Of a stretch of 64,000 bases of DNA, positions 44,601 to 57,090 are shown piece by piece. The DNA is from Liolophura sinensis (taxonomy: Eukaryota > Mollusca > Polyplacophora > Chitonida > Chitonidae). The first letter of the stretch is position 1; the number at the start of each line of letters is the position of its first letter. The stretch is from the NCBI RefSeq assembly GCF_032854445.1, contig NC_088302.1:38692191-38756190 (forward strand), in the 5' to 3' direction. Below the pieces are notes generated by a model that saw only the letters and a list, made by a program, of their open reading frames with translations, did no database searches and was not told the origin of the DNA. Made by a program: the position numbers and the translations under genes.

Positions 44601-47600
44601 CCTCAGCCTGTCATGGCATTCCCCTTTAAAGACTGGCAGAATCAACTTCCGGTGAAGAAAGACACAGATCACACAGGGAGCTCAAATGGATCATGTGAAT
44701 TCAATGTGTTTCACAAGCGAGTGAAGCCCCCCAGCCCTCACACTCACCGCACAGGCCGACAACCTCCGTCTCCACCGGTCAGACTGCGAGACAGGTATGT
44801 TCACCACAGCACCATGCTCCAATAACCTTCTGATAAATTAACTGTCAGTATCTCACAACAAACAAGCTTTGTTTTGTTTACTTTGTTTGACATCTCAGGA
44901 GGACCAATGAGTTAGCTGGCTGTACTGTAATGATTAGTGTGACAAACATTTCAATACTTAAGATGCCACAAGGCTCTGTTCTGGATAGTAGTGTCTAAGG
45001 TTATGAGAGAAATCACATCATCTCTTGTCATCTGTGCAGGTATGAAAGTATGGTTTCTTAATTGCATGTATGACAATGTTTTGTTGTAGTGAGACAACTG
45101 AACTGAAGAGACACATATCAAGATCCACAGGTCAGTTGCATAAGGAGGGCCTGACTGACCCCACCCAGCCAAGATCACAGGCCCCACACCGATGCTTCCA
45201 GAGACGCCCTGCTTCGGCAGATTACAGACTCAGAAAACCCAGTGTAGATGCCACCCATGCCCAGCCGACCCATGCTGCCGAGTTTGACCCCTCTAAGTAC
45301 CAGGATGGGTCACATACCCCCAGCTCTTCTGGATGGTCGTGTGGATCGTATCAGAGTGGTCACCACCACATGAGGACGAGTCCTGCTCACAGGGCTGCCT
45401 CCGATACCAGCAGCTCCAAACATTACTCAGGAGTCTCCTCCCAGGACAGTGATGAATATTGCCTTGAACCAACCAAACGCGTGCTCCAGTTCAACCCAGA
45501 GTTGTCTCCCCCGATGAGAGATTGTCACCAAAACCACTGGAGTCAGAGGTCAGACTCTGCTCCCTCAGAATCTGGCAGCATTAGTTCTCATGGGGAATTT
45601 ACCCACACACATCCACATGCTGCTAACCACCACTACCCAGATACACGGCACAATCTCTATCAGCAAGCCTTCCAGCACCAGACCAGTGTGGATGACACCC
45701 GCTCACAGAGCGACACATCTAAGGGCTCTGACACTCTCAGTGCCTCGGAATCCAATCCTCAGTTTTTACAGACATGGCCCCGCTCCACAGAGGCCTGTGG
45801 ACAGTTTAACCCTAATCATTGGCAGACACAAAATAGGAGCCCAACCAAAACTTGCCAGTCCTTACATGAGAATTCAGCGGTGAAAGAGGTACAGGAGGTC
45901 CGCCAGGCACAAGCAGCTTGTGTCAGCAGTGGAATTCGCAAGGTTGTCTCCCCTGTTGAGTCGGTGCGGTTACGTCCCATTCGACAGAGAACAAGAAATG
46001 CCATTGTAAGTGTCTTATGATTGTTGTCATTGTTTTAGAAAAAAAATAATAATAAGTGTAGATGTCTACCAAAGTGTGAGTTTTGCTCAAATTTGTGAAT
46101 CTGTGAGATATATTTTTATTCAATATTCATGTTGTGATGATGTTTCTAATTATTATTTTCACGGTCTTCAGGTGAACATCATGGAGAATGGTGAAATTTG
46201 CCTTGAGTTCCTGCGAGTGAAGGATAAAGAGGAGCGGGTTATTGAAGTGTTTCATATCTCATCTGATGGCTTACAGGTAGGTCACCAAACAAACCTCTGT
46301 CAGACGGCCTATGACCTGTCGTAGCATATTTAATTTCTGCCATCCACTTTGGTTTCGTAAGCATTAAAGTTGTCTTTGTAAACACATGAGTACTTTCAGT
46401 TGTTCACACATTGGTATGTTTGTCACTGTCAAAAGTACAAGTAAATTTTCTAGTCTACACAATAATGAACGAATGTATACTTCCTCAGCCAGTTGATTGT
46501 TTTGTCATAAATTGTTTGCCTCTCTCTCTGCAGGTGGCTGTATTTCAGCCTGGTTCAAGTCGGGGAGTTGTTGTTGGTGACAAACCAATTCCTGTCTCTC
46601 CAAACTGTAAAAGGTTCACGTTTGACAATCTCCCACAAAAGTACTGGAAGAAATACCAGTATGCAGCAAGGTAAAAAATATAGTAAATTACTATAATGAT
46701 AAATTATGTGTAAATATTTGATTTGTACATTTAACCTGTCTATGCTGATAGCTGTGTATTATATCAATAATCTTTTTTTGCTGCAGCTAAGTATGTATGT
46801 CTTTTATCAGACATAACCGTATTATAAAATTCTGATAATGTTTCTGATGATGTTTTTTTCTTTAACAAATTTTCCTTCATTTTTACATGTTTTTGATATT
46901 TCAGATTTGTGAGCCTGGTAAAGTCAAAGACTCCCAAAGTGACATTGTACACCAAACGAGCCAAGTGTATGTTGATGGAAAATACACCTGACGCAGACTT
47001 TGAGGCAGTGTTTTATGATGGTAAGCAGCAGAATGAATTTCTCAAATTTTATCTAATACAATTTACTGGCATACTTCTGATTGATGGTTTTAATTGTTTC
47101 CCCTTCACTTTAGTATTATGACTTCTTCCCATCTTCAGTTATTGATACTCAGGATTTTATTGATTGTAGGTGCCAAAGTGAGTGCTAATTCCAAACACAT
47201 TCGCATCATCGAAAAGACTGGAACCTCATTGGTTTTGGAAAGTGAACAAAATCAACAGCATTTAACTGAAAATACCAAAAGTATGTTGGACTACGTTAAA
47301 AAGGTAAGACACAACTTTCCTTGTTTTTTTATGCTTTTGAGAATCACCTGAATCGTACTAATGTAATTGAAAAATTGGTAAAAAATTGGCTATTTCCTCC
47401 TACATTGAGGAAATCCTCTCTTGATATATACACACAGATATGTATATTTATGCGACTGCCCATCGATAACATGGTCTTATGTTGTTTTGCCTTCTGTTTC
47501 AGTGTCAGAAGCAGTGTACAGACCTAGAGGCAGTTCTCACCACCACACAGGCACATTGTGTTCTCAAGGAACAGATGTTCCCCATAATAATTGGAAGGTG

Positions 47601-49042
47601 TGTACCAGTTTTATAACGGAACAAGGAATTTTATTCTCCTGTCTCCTGTAGTTCATTGAAATTTTGGATGTCCTAATCTTTCATTATGGTTTATATACAG
47701 CTGAAGAGTAATCAGTCAACAAATATTATGTTTTAATCCTAACAGATGTTTACTGTCTGTTTAGTACAAGTATCATATTGCTTTAGATATCAGGTATCTT
47801 AATTAATGTTTAATACATCTTATGGATTTTTCTCATCTTTACAGGCGACCAAGCTCTGTGTCATTAAGCCCCACCAAAACTGGATGCAGCGTTCCTCAGA
47901 GCTCACCCACAGTTGTTACATCTCCTAATCCACCCACGGTATGCACCTTTGTTCCTGATTATGTATTGATTAATCACATTACATTCCTAGTACAGTAATA
48001 GCTTAAACATCACAGCTATCCCCTAATATTAATTAGATTTAATCAGCAATCCTTAATTTGCAGATTGGTGAATTTGTTCATGAATAAATTATAACATAAC
48101 CCATGATGTGTGTAACTGCAGTGAATGCTACAAAGCATTACACCCTCATTTCTGCTGTTCTTTACCGACGATGTGAATAATAAATGATGTTCTTGTATAC
48201 CAGATGTCCTCCTTTGATGGGACGGTGTTATCGGCCGCGTCGTGCAGAACAGCTGGTCAGTCATCAGTATCAAGTCAGAGCTCCCAAGCCTCCAAACGAG
48301 ATCTCACTAGGCAGGTCTATGTCAACAACATAGGCTGGGCTGTACAGGTAATAACATTTATACGATAAAGAACTACTGCTGAAAGTTTAAAGCTTTAGAG
48401 CCCATGTATTATAATCAGTTATACTTAATAAACATGTAGAGGCATTGGAGCCTATTTTAATACCACCTGATTTATTTGTTTGAAAATGTGGGGCTATGGA
48501 AATAGTCTCAATATATGAGTATTTTTACATAAAACCAAAGGTAGATATTTAAAGATGAACTTGGAATAGCAACAGACTTGTCACCGGATTAATTTTACTC
48601 TGTGTTTTTGTCTTGTAGCAACCAAATGGTGAAATCTGGGTGCGGTTTAACGATGGTACGCAGATCGGTGTGAAATCCTCAGTGACCTGTATCAAGTATG
48701 TGGATCAGCAAGGAAACCTTCACAGGTGAGATTTTTACAATATCAGTCAGGCACATAACGAAACAATAAATGCAATAGTTCCTTTCCCATCTTTGCTAGA
48801 AAAGTTAGTATATCATATAACTATATCATATTACAGCCCACCATAAACAGGCCAATTGTCCATTACATTACAGTAGAGTTCAACGAAACTCAGTTCTTTG
48901 CATTGAATATTTTTGGTCTTTTTTATGCAGGTTTCAAGAAACAGATATGTTACCAGAGACAGTGAAGAGAAAGTTGGAGAAATTACCAGTTGTCCTGGAA
49001 CATTTGCTGTCTGTGGGAGCCATAAGAAACAGTTCTCAGTAG
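41612..49042 (+). CDS. PLK4: Serine/threonine kinase PLK4 (18 coding exons)
   Basis: The polo-like kinase that triggers centriole duplication by phosphorylating STIL/Ana2. Exons: 41612-41647, 42064-42159, 42384-42479, 42767-42881, 43462-43574, 43766-43854, 44068-44359, 44517-44794, 45090-46005, 46172-46276, 46534-46670, 46905-47020, 47170-47303, 47503-47597, 47845-47938, 48204-48347, 48619-48725, 48931-49042. The sum is 3075 nt, 1024 aa (human 970). Kinase motifs: [11 protein letters not shown] (21-31), catalytic Lys43, [11 protein letters not shown] (Asp138), DFG (156-158), [10 protein letters not shown]. The HRDLT(L) variant and [10 protein letters not shown] are typical of PLK4. A DSGxxT phosphodegron lies at 287-292. 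A Ser/His/Gln-rich linker is encoded by the 916-nt exon 9. The cryptic polo box pair starts near residue 678 ([31 protein letters not shown]). The C-terminal polo box 3 has [20 protein letters not shown]. All phases join. Confidence 0.97.
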
Positions 49043-49905
49043 TTATTCTCAACTCTCTTGTATAAGTCAATTCATAATTGACTCAAAGGGCAGCTATTTT
49101 GCTATCTGTGATATTTTCAAAGTGTAGTTAGACTTTTACGAAATTAGCATCAATACAAGTTCCTATTCACTTTTGTTCAGATGAGTATTATTTACAGCTA
49201 GTGCTTTAACCAGTAATTTTGCACAGAATGTAATATATATTTTAATTCAAAAATATTTTCACCTTGTACATTTGTAAAAATCATAAAGTACTAAATTTTT
49301 AAGATGATTAATTTTTGAGAAGTTTTAATTTTCAAATTTTTAAAAAATTCCATTTCTATCTCATTGTTTCCTCTCACTTCATCTCTCACATCATTCTACT
49401 GATAATTGGACACCTATTTTTAATGGCATAAGGCATGCTTTTTTTATAAACTATTTCTCCCATTTTCATTCAACTTGGGCATTATTGAGTTTTCAGTCAT
49501 GTATTAAGGCAATTTGGTGCAAGAGAATGGCCTGCATTTTATTTGTTTTTGTCTGACTTTATCCAGCTGATCCCAGTTAACAGCTCCTTCCAGATGTTAT
49601 TTTCATGTATTTCATCTTACTTTCGTCAGCATCATCAATTTCGGAGGAAGGAGCTGATTATAGCTGAAACGTGTAGTCATTTACATAATTTACACTATGA
49701 AGATTTTTGAACATATATTGATGTTATGTGAAAATTTATTTAGCTAGACGGATAGCTATTGTTTTACCTTTGAACTACACTGAAAATGCTCAAATGGTGG
49801 TGTATATATGTACATATGTGTGTATATTAATAGCTGTCAATCATGGTCAAACTGTCATTGATCTTTTGTATGGATGAAATACAATAAATGCATGCAAGAA
49901 ATTAA
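49043..49905 (+). other. PLK4: PLK4 3' UTR with polyadenylation signal
   Basis: AT-rich DNA from the TAG at 49040-49042 to an AATAAA at 49883-49888. It contains an 11-bp perfect inverted repeat (CAGCTCCTTCC at 49581-49591 and its complement at 49646-49656) able to form a stem with a loop of about 54 nt. Confidence 0.65.
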
Positions 49906-50856
49906 CTTTGGCAAATTTCTTCTTTGTCTGACATGATTAGTTAGTCTTCTACTTGAAAATAGATGTAATGCCTGGTTGTGTTTAATAGCATCCCTAGTCT
50001 TAACGCAGCATTTAGAGGCTGGGTTAAGAAACGGAAAAGGCAGAAATCTTAAGCCATGATTGTGTGGAAACATTAGTGTTGTCAGTCATACCCTTACTAG
50101 TTGTGGAATTGCAGTTTTCAGGAACACATGCATTAGTAGCTTTATTTTGGTAATATCCAAGTAGTACATCCTCCGTGCAGGCTGGTCTTGATGAGATATT
50201 TATAGTGCTACCTCACTGAATACTAAGTCTAAGACACTAGGACCCAGCTCAAAAGTGCATTCGCACTTAAGCCAGGTATTAACTCTAGCCTGGACTAAAG
50301 TCCTATTAGGTCTGTATTAGGCCAAGACTGGTATCAAGATTTAAGCCTGGGTTAACTTTTAACACACATTTGAACAACTGGTCCCTGTGGCAGGATTCAC
50401 TAAGCATAGCATGGTGTAGATCTGAGATCTGTTTAATTCTTCCAAGCTTAGCTTTCAGAAATGTGGACGCTATACTGGGAACATGGCCAACCGAACTACC
50501 ACACCAACAAGCACTGTGGCCGTTATGTCACCATGGCACATACATGTATGTGCTTGTAACAGTTTGTGAATCTGGCCCCAGACATGTTGATGAAGTCCCA
50601 TCACACTATTCTGGGACAACCTGGGTCTGACTGACCAGTGCTTTGTTTATCTCCTTAGTACATCAGAGCATGGAAATACCAGAATTACATGACCTCTCTC
50701 GAACTGGACACAAGATCTATTGTTCTGTAACCGTAATACAAAGTTGATGATGTCGTTCTTTCCAACTTGATGGCGACGTGTTTGTACAGAGTACTTACGT
50801 TTGACATAAGGTACATCCTCATTGCAAGAGTGAGGTATATGAGCCTTGAGGACAAT
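49906..50856. other. Intergenic between PLK4 and PDZD11, nothing recognised
   Basis: Tail-to-tail spacer. It may include the 3' UTR of PDZD11 on the minus strand, but I found no convincing minus-strand AATAAA near its stop. Open frames are short and without homology that I recognise. Confidence 0.5.
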
Positions 50857-51028
50857 TTATTTTATTTGAGTGGTGTTTTGTTTATTTATTTGAATGGTGT
50901 TTTACGTTGTACTCAAGAATATTTAACTTATACACTGGCAGCCAGCATTGTGCAGCGAGGAAACTGGGTATAGCACAGAGAGCCCACAATCATCCGCAGG
51001 TTGCTGACTGACCTTCCCACGTATAACT
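50857..51028 (-). mobile_element. SINE family A reverse copy with duplicated tail
   Basis: Two consecutive tail starts, 'ttattttatttgagtggtgt' then 'tttatttatttgaatggtgt', precede one body with 'acgttgtactcaagaatatt', 'ggcagccagcattgtgcagc' and 'gttgctgactgaccttccca'. This suggests one copy inserted into the tail of another. Confidence 0.7.
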
Positions 51029-51029
51029 A

Positions 51030-51105
51030 GTGTTTTATGTCAGTCAATATTTCATTTATACACATGCAGCCTGCATTATGGCAGGAGGAAACCAGGTCTC
51101 CTGAG
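51030..51105 (-). mobile_element. SINE family A reverse fragment
   Basis: Directly adjoining the preceding copy: 'agtgttttatgtcagtcaat', 'atttcatttatacacatgca' and 'gcattatggcaggaggaaac'. This is a second 3'-end copy in the same orientation, so the locus is a small SINE cluster. Confidence 0.65.
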
Positions 51106-51627
51106 CAATTACACTTGAAGAATATAATGGTCAAGTCCATTTGACAATCTCTGCTTGTAATAACAAAAAAATAGGGCAGAAAGGAGACAACATCAAGAAG
51201 TTTCTTTTTCACTCCATTTTACTTAAAAACGCTTAACACAAAGCTCTAAAATCTTTAAGTACAAAAAAAGGGTTGTCATGTACCTAAATGTACAGCAAGA
51301 CCTCAAAATGTCCCTCTTATAAATTCTCTGGTATGAGGAGAAAATTGAAAAAAAAAATATGCAAAAACTGTGACATCTGACAAAAATGTGATGACACGCA
51401 TTCAGGGTCTTTGTTAAGTGAATGGTTAAAAAAATGTATTTTGTCCTGACTGTCATGATATATACTCTACCCACACTATTCATTTCGATTCCTGCTCGAC
51501 AAGATCTTCTTGTCACTGGAAGACACTGAGATAGAAAAGAGAGCATCCTGAATATTCCTAATTCATTATGTATTCTTGTGGAGGTGGGAGCATTGAGCTA
51601 GAGACAAATGTCAGACATGAAAGGAGC

Positions 51628-51655
51628 ATGTATGTATGTATGTATATATATGTAG
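51628..51655. repeat. (TATG)n microsatellite
   Basis: A short run of GTAT/TATG units grading into TA repeats just past the PDZD11 stop codon, likely in its 3' UTR. Confidence 0.75.
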
Positions 51656-51683
51656 ATATTAAACTAAGAATGAGTTTGGCATG

Positions 51684-54600
51684 TCATCTTCGTCCAGAGT
51701 TCTGCATTGCTGCGATGAATCGTGTCTTGTCATATGTCCTATCATAACCTGAAATAGCAGAAAATATTGTAATTAACCATTAGTACTTGCCCAATAAAAC
51801 AAAAAATATTCACAAGTCAACTGTGTTATGCCACTTTCCATTTGCAGCTGATTGTGAGGTCTGCAACAGACCTGGCATTATGATTTTATCATGACAATGC
51901 ACTGCAAAGATGTTATTGAAAGATGTTGAAATTTTGTATGACAAATAGCCACTTTAGAACATAATTCAGATACCTGACACACAGTTGTTTGGGATAATTT
52001 TCATACACATGTATAAGGCTGACCATGTCAATCTCCATAGGCTATACACTCACTACAAATTGAAGGCTTTCACAAAACTTTGTCAAATCCAAGAGACTAT
52101 ACAACCACTCTGCCTAAAAGCAATGGCATCATGAACTGAGATACATAATAGGTTTGATTACCATATGGTGAAGGAATATGAGGTTACACGCATTTGAATT
52201 AAAAAAGTGCGCTCTTTCGTCAAAGAACTGATTTCTTGTGATAGCCACTTTTAAATTTGTATCTTTCAACATTGCTTAAAAGTTCCTTGCAATTGTTTGC
52301 TAAAAATTTTGTTACCTGATATGTTTTCTGAAAATCAAATTGCCTTTTCCTGTCATTTCAAACTGGCCCTGTTCTTATTAATAAAATAATAAAATTTCTT
52401 GTACTTTATTACTTACCATAGGGGAAATATCGCACTGTCATCTGAACATCTGTTATTGTCTTCAATGTTTTCACAGCCTGTAAATTGTAACAAAATTTTT
52501 CAAATTGCACTATTAATAGATTCAATTTTCTTCAGTATGAATGCTTTGCAACCATGCACAGTTAATTCAGCAATATAAATAGTCTATCAACTATCAGCGT
52601 ACAACTCTCAATGATATCACCAGTGACATGCCCAGCAATGAGGCCTGACAGAAAACAGCGGCACAAAACATCAGACTGGGTAAATGAAGAATTACCAATA
52701 ATCGCAGAATCCAATGAAATATACAAAAACATGATTCAAAATTAGGTCTTTGGCAAACAAATTAGCATTTAATTTAAAATAATGAATTTTACAGTGAACA
52801 AGGGTGCCGTTCATTAAACCACGTTAATTTCCCATCAGTTTCAGTTTTGTGTGCATTTGTGAAAATGTGGCATACTTAGTCACATTACTTTTTGTCTGAC
52901 ATGGTCGCTTCCACTTCCCAATGCTGTAAACTATGGCATACTTTTGGTCCATAGACTTCTGCAGCCATATAACTACATATTCTAGCTGCCCATCTCAATC
53001 AATTGGTATGAAAACAAATAATATTTACAACAACCTTTCAAATTATTCAAAATAGCCATTTTCAGTTCGTTTTAAGTGGATTTTTTCTTTAGCAACTAGC
53101 AACAGAATACTTACATAGGCATGGTCTATGTTTTCAAAACTAATGTTATTAACAGCCAAGATCTGCAATGAGAAGAACACTCTTAATGGACTTTTTCATT
53201 CCATCCAACATTCAAGGGCTACTGAGACTGTTTTCTACATACAAAAATCATTGTGATATGACAGACTTTATGATAAAAGTGACATAAAACTCAAAGCAAA
53301 TATATAAATGTATAAACCAATATCTTGAGGAAATACCATTCCATTGCTACACGCTGTGAGTTCAAGTCCAGCTCATGCCGGCTTTGTCTCTGATTGTTGT
53401 TTGGGTATGTTTTACCATCAACCTGCGTATGGTTGTGGGTTTCCCTCGGCTCTGCCTGGTTTCCTCCCACCATAATGCTGTCTGCCGTTGTATAAGTGAA
53501 ATATTCTTGAGTAAGACATATAACACCAATCAAATAAATAAATAAATCACTGCTACACGATACTTACATCTGGCATGACCAACATCTGGCAATGAGAAAC
53601 CTTGATAAACAGTACCATAGTAACACCTATATACGAGTTACAGCTGTTATTATTCTGATCTGCCGTACTCCTCACAGCGTACCCACCACATTCTACACTA
53701 ATTTTACATCATTGCCACTATGAGCAATTTTTACACAGGAACATTGAGCAATGGGTTTTGAGAACAAGGCAACAATAATAGAAAAAAAACCTTGAACCTT
53801 TGTTTCTATTCATACTTTATACAAACACAGTCATATCCTCCTCATCTACATGCACAGCACAGGTTCTAAAGGTCAAACTTGTCTAGCAATAGCAATGATC
53901 TTGAGCGAGTGTAGAGAGAATGGTACATGCACTATGAGGAGTATGACGATAAGTACATCTATGCACAGACAAGGAAGAAAGCAGTCATTCACCTGGTCTC
54001 CCTCTTTTAACCCCAGTCTGGCAGCAACACTATGTGTGACCTGCAAGAAAATGACTTTTGATGATGTTGACAGTCAGGCAGCGAAACAAATTTCATAATT
54101 ATGAGAGAAGGAGAAGAAACATACATTATGAAGACTTGAGTAAACCATATATAAACCAAAATATACGATAGTGTTGTAGTAATTCAGATATTTTTATAGG
54201 AGAGATTTTTCGAAAGCAAATGAGTGTTCATCTAGTTTATTCTCGGTTGGTCTGAACTAACCTAATTCTTCTAATTTTTTGGACAAACACTACTAGTGTT
54301 GAAAGTAGAATATTACCACCCTTTTCAAAGGTATGAATATGTTGTTCATTACATGGTCTAACCATGTGAGAAAAAAAGCAACTCAATAGTCCTGCTACAA
54401 TTACATATAGCCGACCGGTTGTTCCAAAAATTAGAAAAAATAGGGTATATGGTGTGGTGAACATGTGGAAATGCCTCTCTCTCACACACGAGGTACTAAA
54501 AACTGTCAACTGACCATGATAGATCCAATATATTATGGATTGGAAATGCAATATTGTTTTGAGTATGTGGCACTTACATATAAACATAAGACTAAAGTAA

Positions 54601-57090
54601 ACTGCATCTATGTACGCTGAATATGTTAAGCCGTATCCTACAAGTATACATATATGTGTCAAATGGCACAGTTTAATCAGACATCTACCAGGGGCTTCCG
54701 TGGCTGAGGTGGCTAGCATGTCAGCGTGGCGCCATGATCAGGGAGCCCCTCACCAATGTGGTCGCTGTGTGTTAAGTCCAGCTCATGCTGGCTTCTGTCT
54801 GGCTGTACATGAGAAGGTCTTCCAGCAGCCTGCGGATGATCGTGGGTTTCCCCAAGGCTTTGCCCTGTTTCCTCTCAGCATAATGCTGGCCACCGTCATA
54901 TAAATGAAATATTCTTGCGTATGGCGTAAAACACCAATCAAATAAATAAATAAATCACACATCTACCACTTTGTCTCTGGGGATCCTCCCTGTTATGAGA
55001 GATAAAGGCACAAATATGTTAACAAATAGCTTCCAGTCCTGTCATTATCTTCAGTCTTATCCAGATCCCTCACCGCACAGGCCTTCTCTGCAAGTTCCTA
55101 GACAAACCAGCTAAAGCTACATAAAGACAAAAGTGCCTTTTCCTACATAGAAACGATGTGCTAAATTGTTCATCCTCTTGGGACAGGACCACAGAATGTG
55201 GACAATTTTGAATAAGCTCACCTTAGAGTGAGTGAGTGAGTGAGTGCTTGGGGTTTAACGTCGTACTCAACATTTTTTTTAGCTCACCTTAGAAATGTAT
55301 ATACCACAGTGATGCTCTTTACCACCTCTAATGTTGAAACCAAGCTAAAAGAAAAACACACACAAAGTTGTAACAAAAACCAAGAACACATTTTTTTTCT
55401 AAATGACAAGTGTTAACCATGGTCATCCTTAAAGAATTCTTTGCTGTGTGTAACCTGACCCTATCAGATAAAATCAGGTGGGTCAGTAGAAAATTTCCAT
55501 TTATTTATTCTGGCTATGGAAAATATGGATTTTATAGAAATTTACATGGACAGAGAAATAACAAAAAAAAAAAAAAATTTAGAGTATAGGCTCTATTTTA
55601 GAGGGTTGGTTGGATTATGCCCAACAAACAACTTTTCAACAATGGTCTAACATGATCAGTTGCAATAGTTCAATATACTTAATATCAAGTTCACATTAAT
55701 AAATGCAACTGAAATTCCAGTGGTTTGTGTATGTTTTTTTTTTTTCAGCCTTTATGGCGGGAATATTGTCGCCAGTGTTCATGTAAAAAATGTATAAATC
55801 TGTACATCCAGCTTTTTATGATGCTGTGAAAAAAAACAAAACATTAACAGTAAAAATGAAACCGACTACTAATAACACCTGAAGGCAAGGTTTTAACTTC
55901 AATAATTCATTACAGCATAATTACCTGATCTGCTTGAGAATGTCTTTGTAGCAACACTGTCCTAGGAAGAAACATAGTCAAGTCATTGTTATAATCCGGG
56001 TTGTTTTTGCGCTGAAAAACCACAAAAAAAAAACAAATTCATTAGAATTTGTTTTTGTAGAGCAGATAAAAACTTGTCATAATGACCTATATTTGACTGA
56101 GGCATGAAATCGGCTATGGACCTGTCAATCAATGTATACAACATATGACACATGGTTTCACTGACGCCAGAGTGCCAGTACAAACATAAACTTAGTAACA
56201 AGGAAACTAAGAACTTGCCTGCAGGAGACACATGAATGCCAAACATAAAGAGGTGAAGTCATGAATTTGGTAATTTATGGTGACTGATATGCACTAAGAG
56301 AATCAACGACAGAACATCCTCCTTGTGTTTTTGTGGTCTACATGTGTGGAAACCTGAGCTAAGACATCACCCCTAACATTTCCTTTAACACTGATGCTAA
56401 AACACAACACACTAAGTCATGATTTTTGTTATTTACGACATTTAATAATTACACAGCGAATCAATTTATTTATTTATTTGATTTATTTATCTATTCACTT
56501 ATACGGCGGCGGCCCACGACCATCTGCAGAACAGCAAATCAATAACTGATTCTAATACATAATACAATAAGTCATGAATTTTGTTATTTCTGACATTTAA
56601 TTATCACACAGCGAATTAACGAAGGCACATCCCCCTCGGGTCGTGGGGCTATGAACTTCAAGTCCAGCAGGCTCCTAAGGAATAAAGGTGAGGCCGCTAA
56701 AACTGTAGCACGCATATTTGTGGAGTGGGTGGGGGTGAGGGCAGCATTGTGGAACTTGAATGCAGAGGTTAGGTGTGGCGGTTGGTTTGGTGGATGTGGG
56801 GGGATAACTATCCCATTATGTTCTAGTTGCCATATGAATTCGGTAGTCAAGGGGATATTCACCATGTCAGTAAGTCCGATATTTACACTTTGGAGTGTAA
56901 ACATGGTTGTCCACCTAAATTTTGGCATATTGCTATTGGGAGGGGTAGTCAACTTAGGCCTACTTAGAACAACAACAACAACACCTATTTCCAGTTTCAC
57001 CTGTTCTGGTGGTATCCATAGGGGAGGTGGCTCATACGGAGGTAACTGGGCTTCAATGTATGCTGGTGCTTCGTGTCCATCAAAAGACAT
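51684..57090 (-). CDS. PDZD11: PDZ domain-containing protein 11 (7 coding exons)
   Basis: A small single-PDZ adaptor. In vertebrates it binds C-termini of plasma-membrane Ca-ATPases and ATP7A, and joins the PLEKHA7 junction complex through its Pro-rich N-terminus. Exons in transcript order: 57090-57001, 56011-55925, 55344-55288, 54040-53993, 53162-53115, 52477-52417, 51748-51684. The sum is 456 nt, 151 aa (human 140). The N-terminus MSFDGHEAPAY...PPYEPPPLWIPPEQ keeps the PPxWIPP motif. Next come NPDYNNDLTMFLPRT, the ligand-binding loop LGFNIRGG (60-67), GLKEGDQILAVN and the last strand VQMTVRYFPY. The C-terminal tail (DRTYDKTRF...SGRR) is longer than and unlike human. Six phase-consistent introns split this small protein into exons of 48-90 nt. 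It lies head-to-head with RPS3A. Confidence 0.93.
53345..53559 (+). mobile_element. 5'-truncated SINE family A with target-site duplication, PDZD11 intron 4
   Basis: The element 53354-53550 begins exactly at the B-box region ('ctgtgagttcaagtccagct') and ends in AAATAAATAAATCAC. It is flanked by direct repeats TGCTACACG at 53345-53353 and 53551-53559. Truncation at the 5' end with intact flanking repeats points to incomplete reverse transcription by an L1/RTE-type machinery. It is antisense to PDZD11. Confidence 0.85.
54258..54447. mobile_element. MITE-like element with TIRs, PDZD11 intron 3
   Basis: The left end is TAACCTAATTCTTCTAATTT. The right end, reverse-complemented, reads TACCCTATTTTTTCTAATTT. 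The inverted repeats are about 28 bp with few mismatches and have TA at both borders. The interior, about 130 bp, is non-coding and unlike the other MITEs in the window, while the tip sequence is shared with them. Confidence 0.65.
54681..54968 (+). mobile_element. Full-length tRNA-derived SINE, family A, with target-site duplication
   Basis: The best copy in the window, 54691-54958 (268 bp). It is flanked by direct repeats ACATCTACCA at 54681-54690 and 54959-54968, extendable to about 15 bp with one mismatch. The head has an A-box-like TGGCTGAGGTGGCTAGC and a B-box-like 'gtgttaagtcc'; sister copies read GAGTTCAAGTCC. The body ends 'ggcgtaaaacaccaatcaaa' with an (AAATA)n tail. It lies in PDZD11 intron 3, antisense to the gene. 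Pol III transcription is inferred from the boxes. Confidence 0.88.
55226..55283 (-). repeat. SINE-like family B end with (GAGT)n
   Basis: A run of GAGT units followed by 'gcttggggtttaacgtcgta' and a T-run. It is the end of a second dispersed repeat family, reverse to the copy at 4955-5140. It sits immediately 3' of PDZD11 exon 3, within 5 bp of its donor (donor at 55287-55286). Confidence 0.55.
56462..56525 (-). repeat. SINE family A fragment, PDZD11 intron 1
   Basis: The TTTATTTATTTG tail runs into 'cttatacggcggcggcccac' and 'gaccatctgcag', with the middle of the SINE deleted. Reverse orientation. Confidence 0.6.

Noticed and set aside
55925-56011. Possible frameshift in PDZD11 exon 2
   Set aside because: A recount of the bases gave 87 nt and a clean frame (NPDYNNDLTMFLPRT). 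There is no frameshift.
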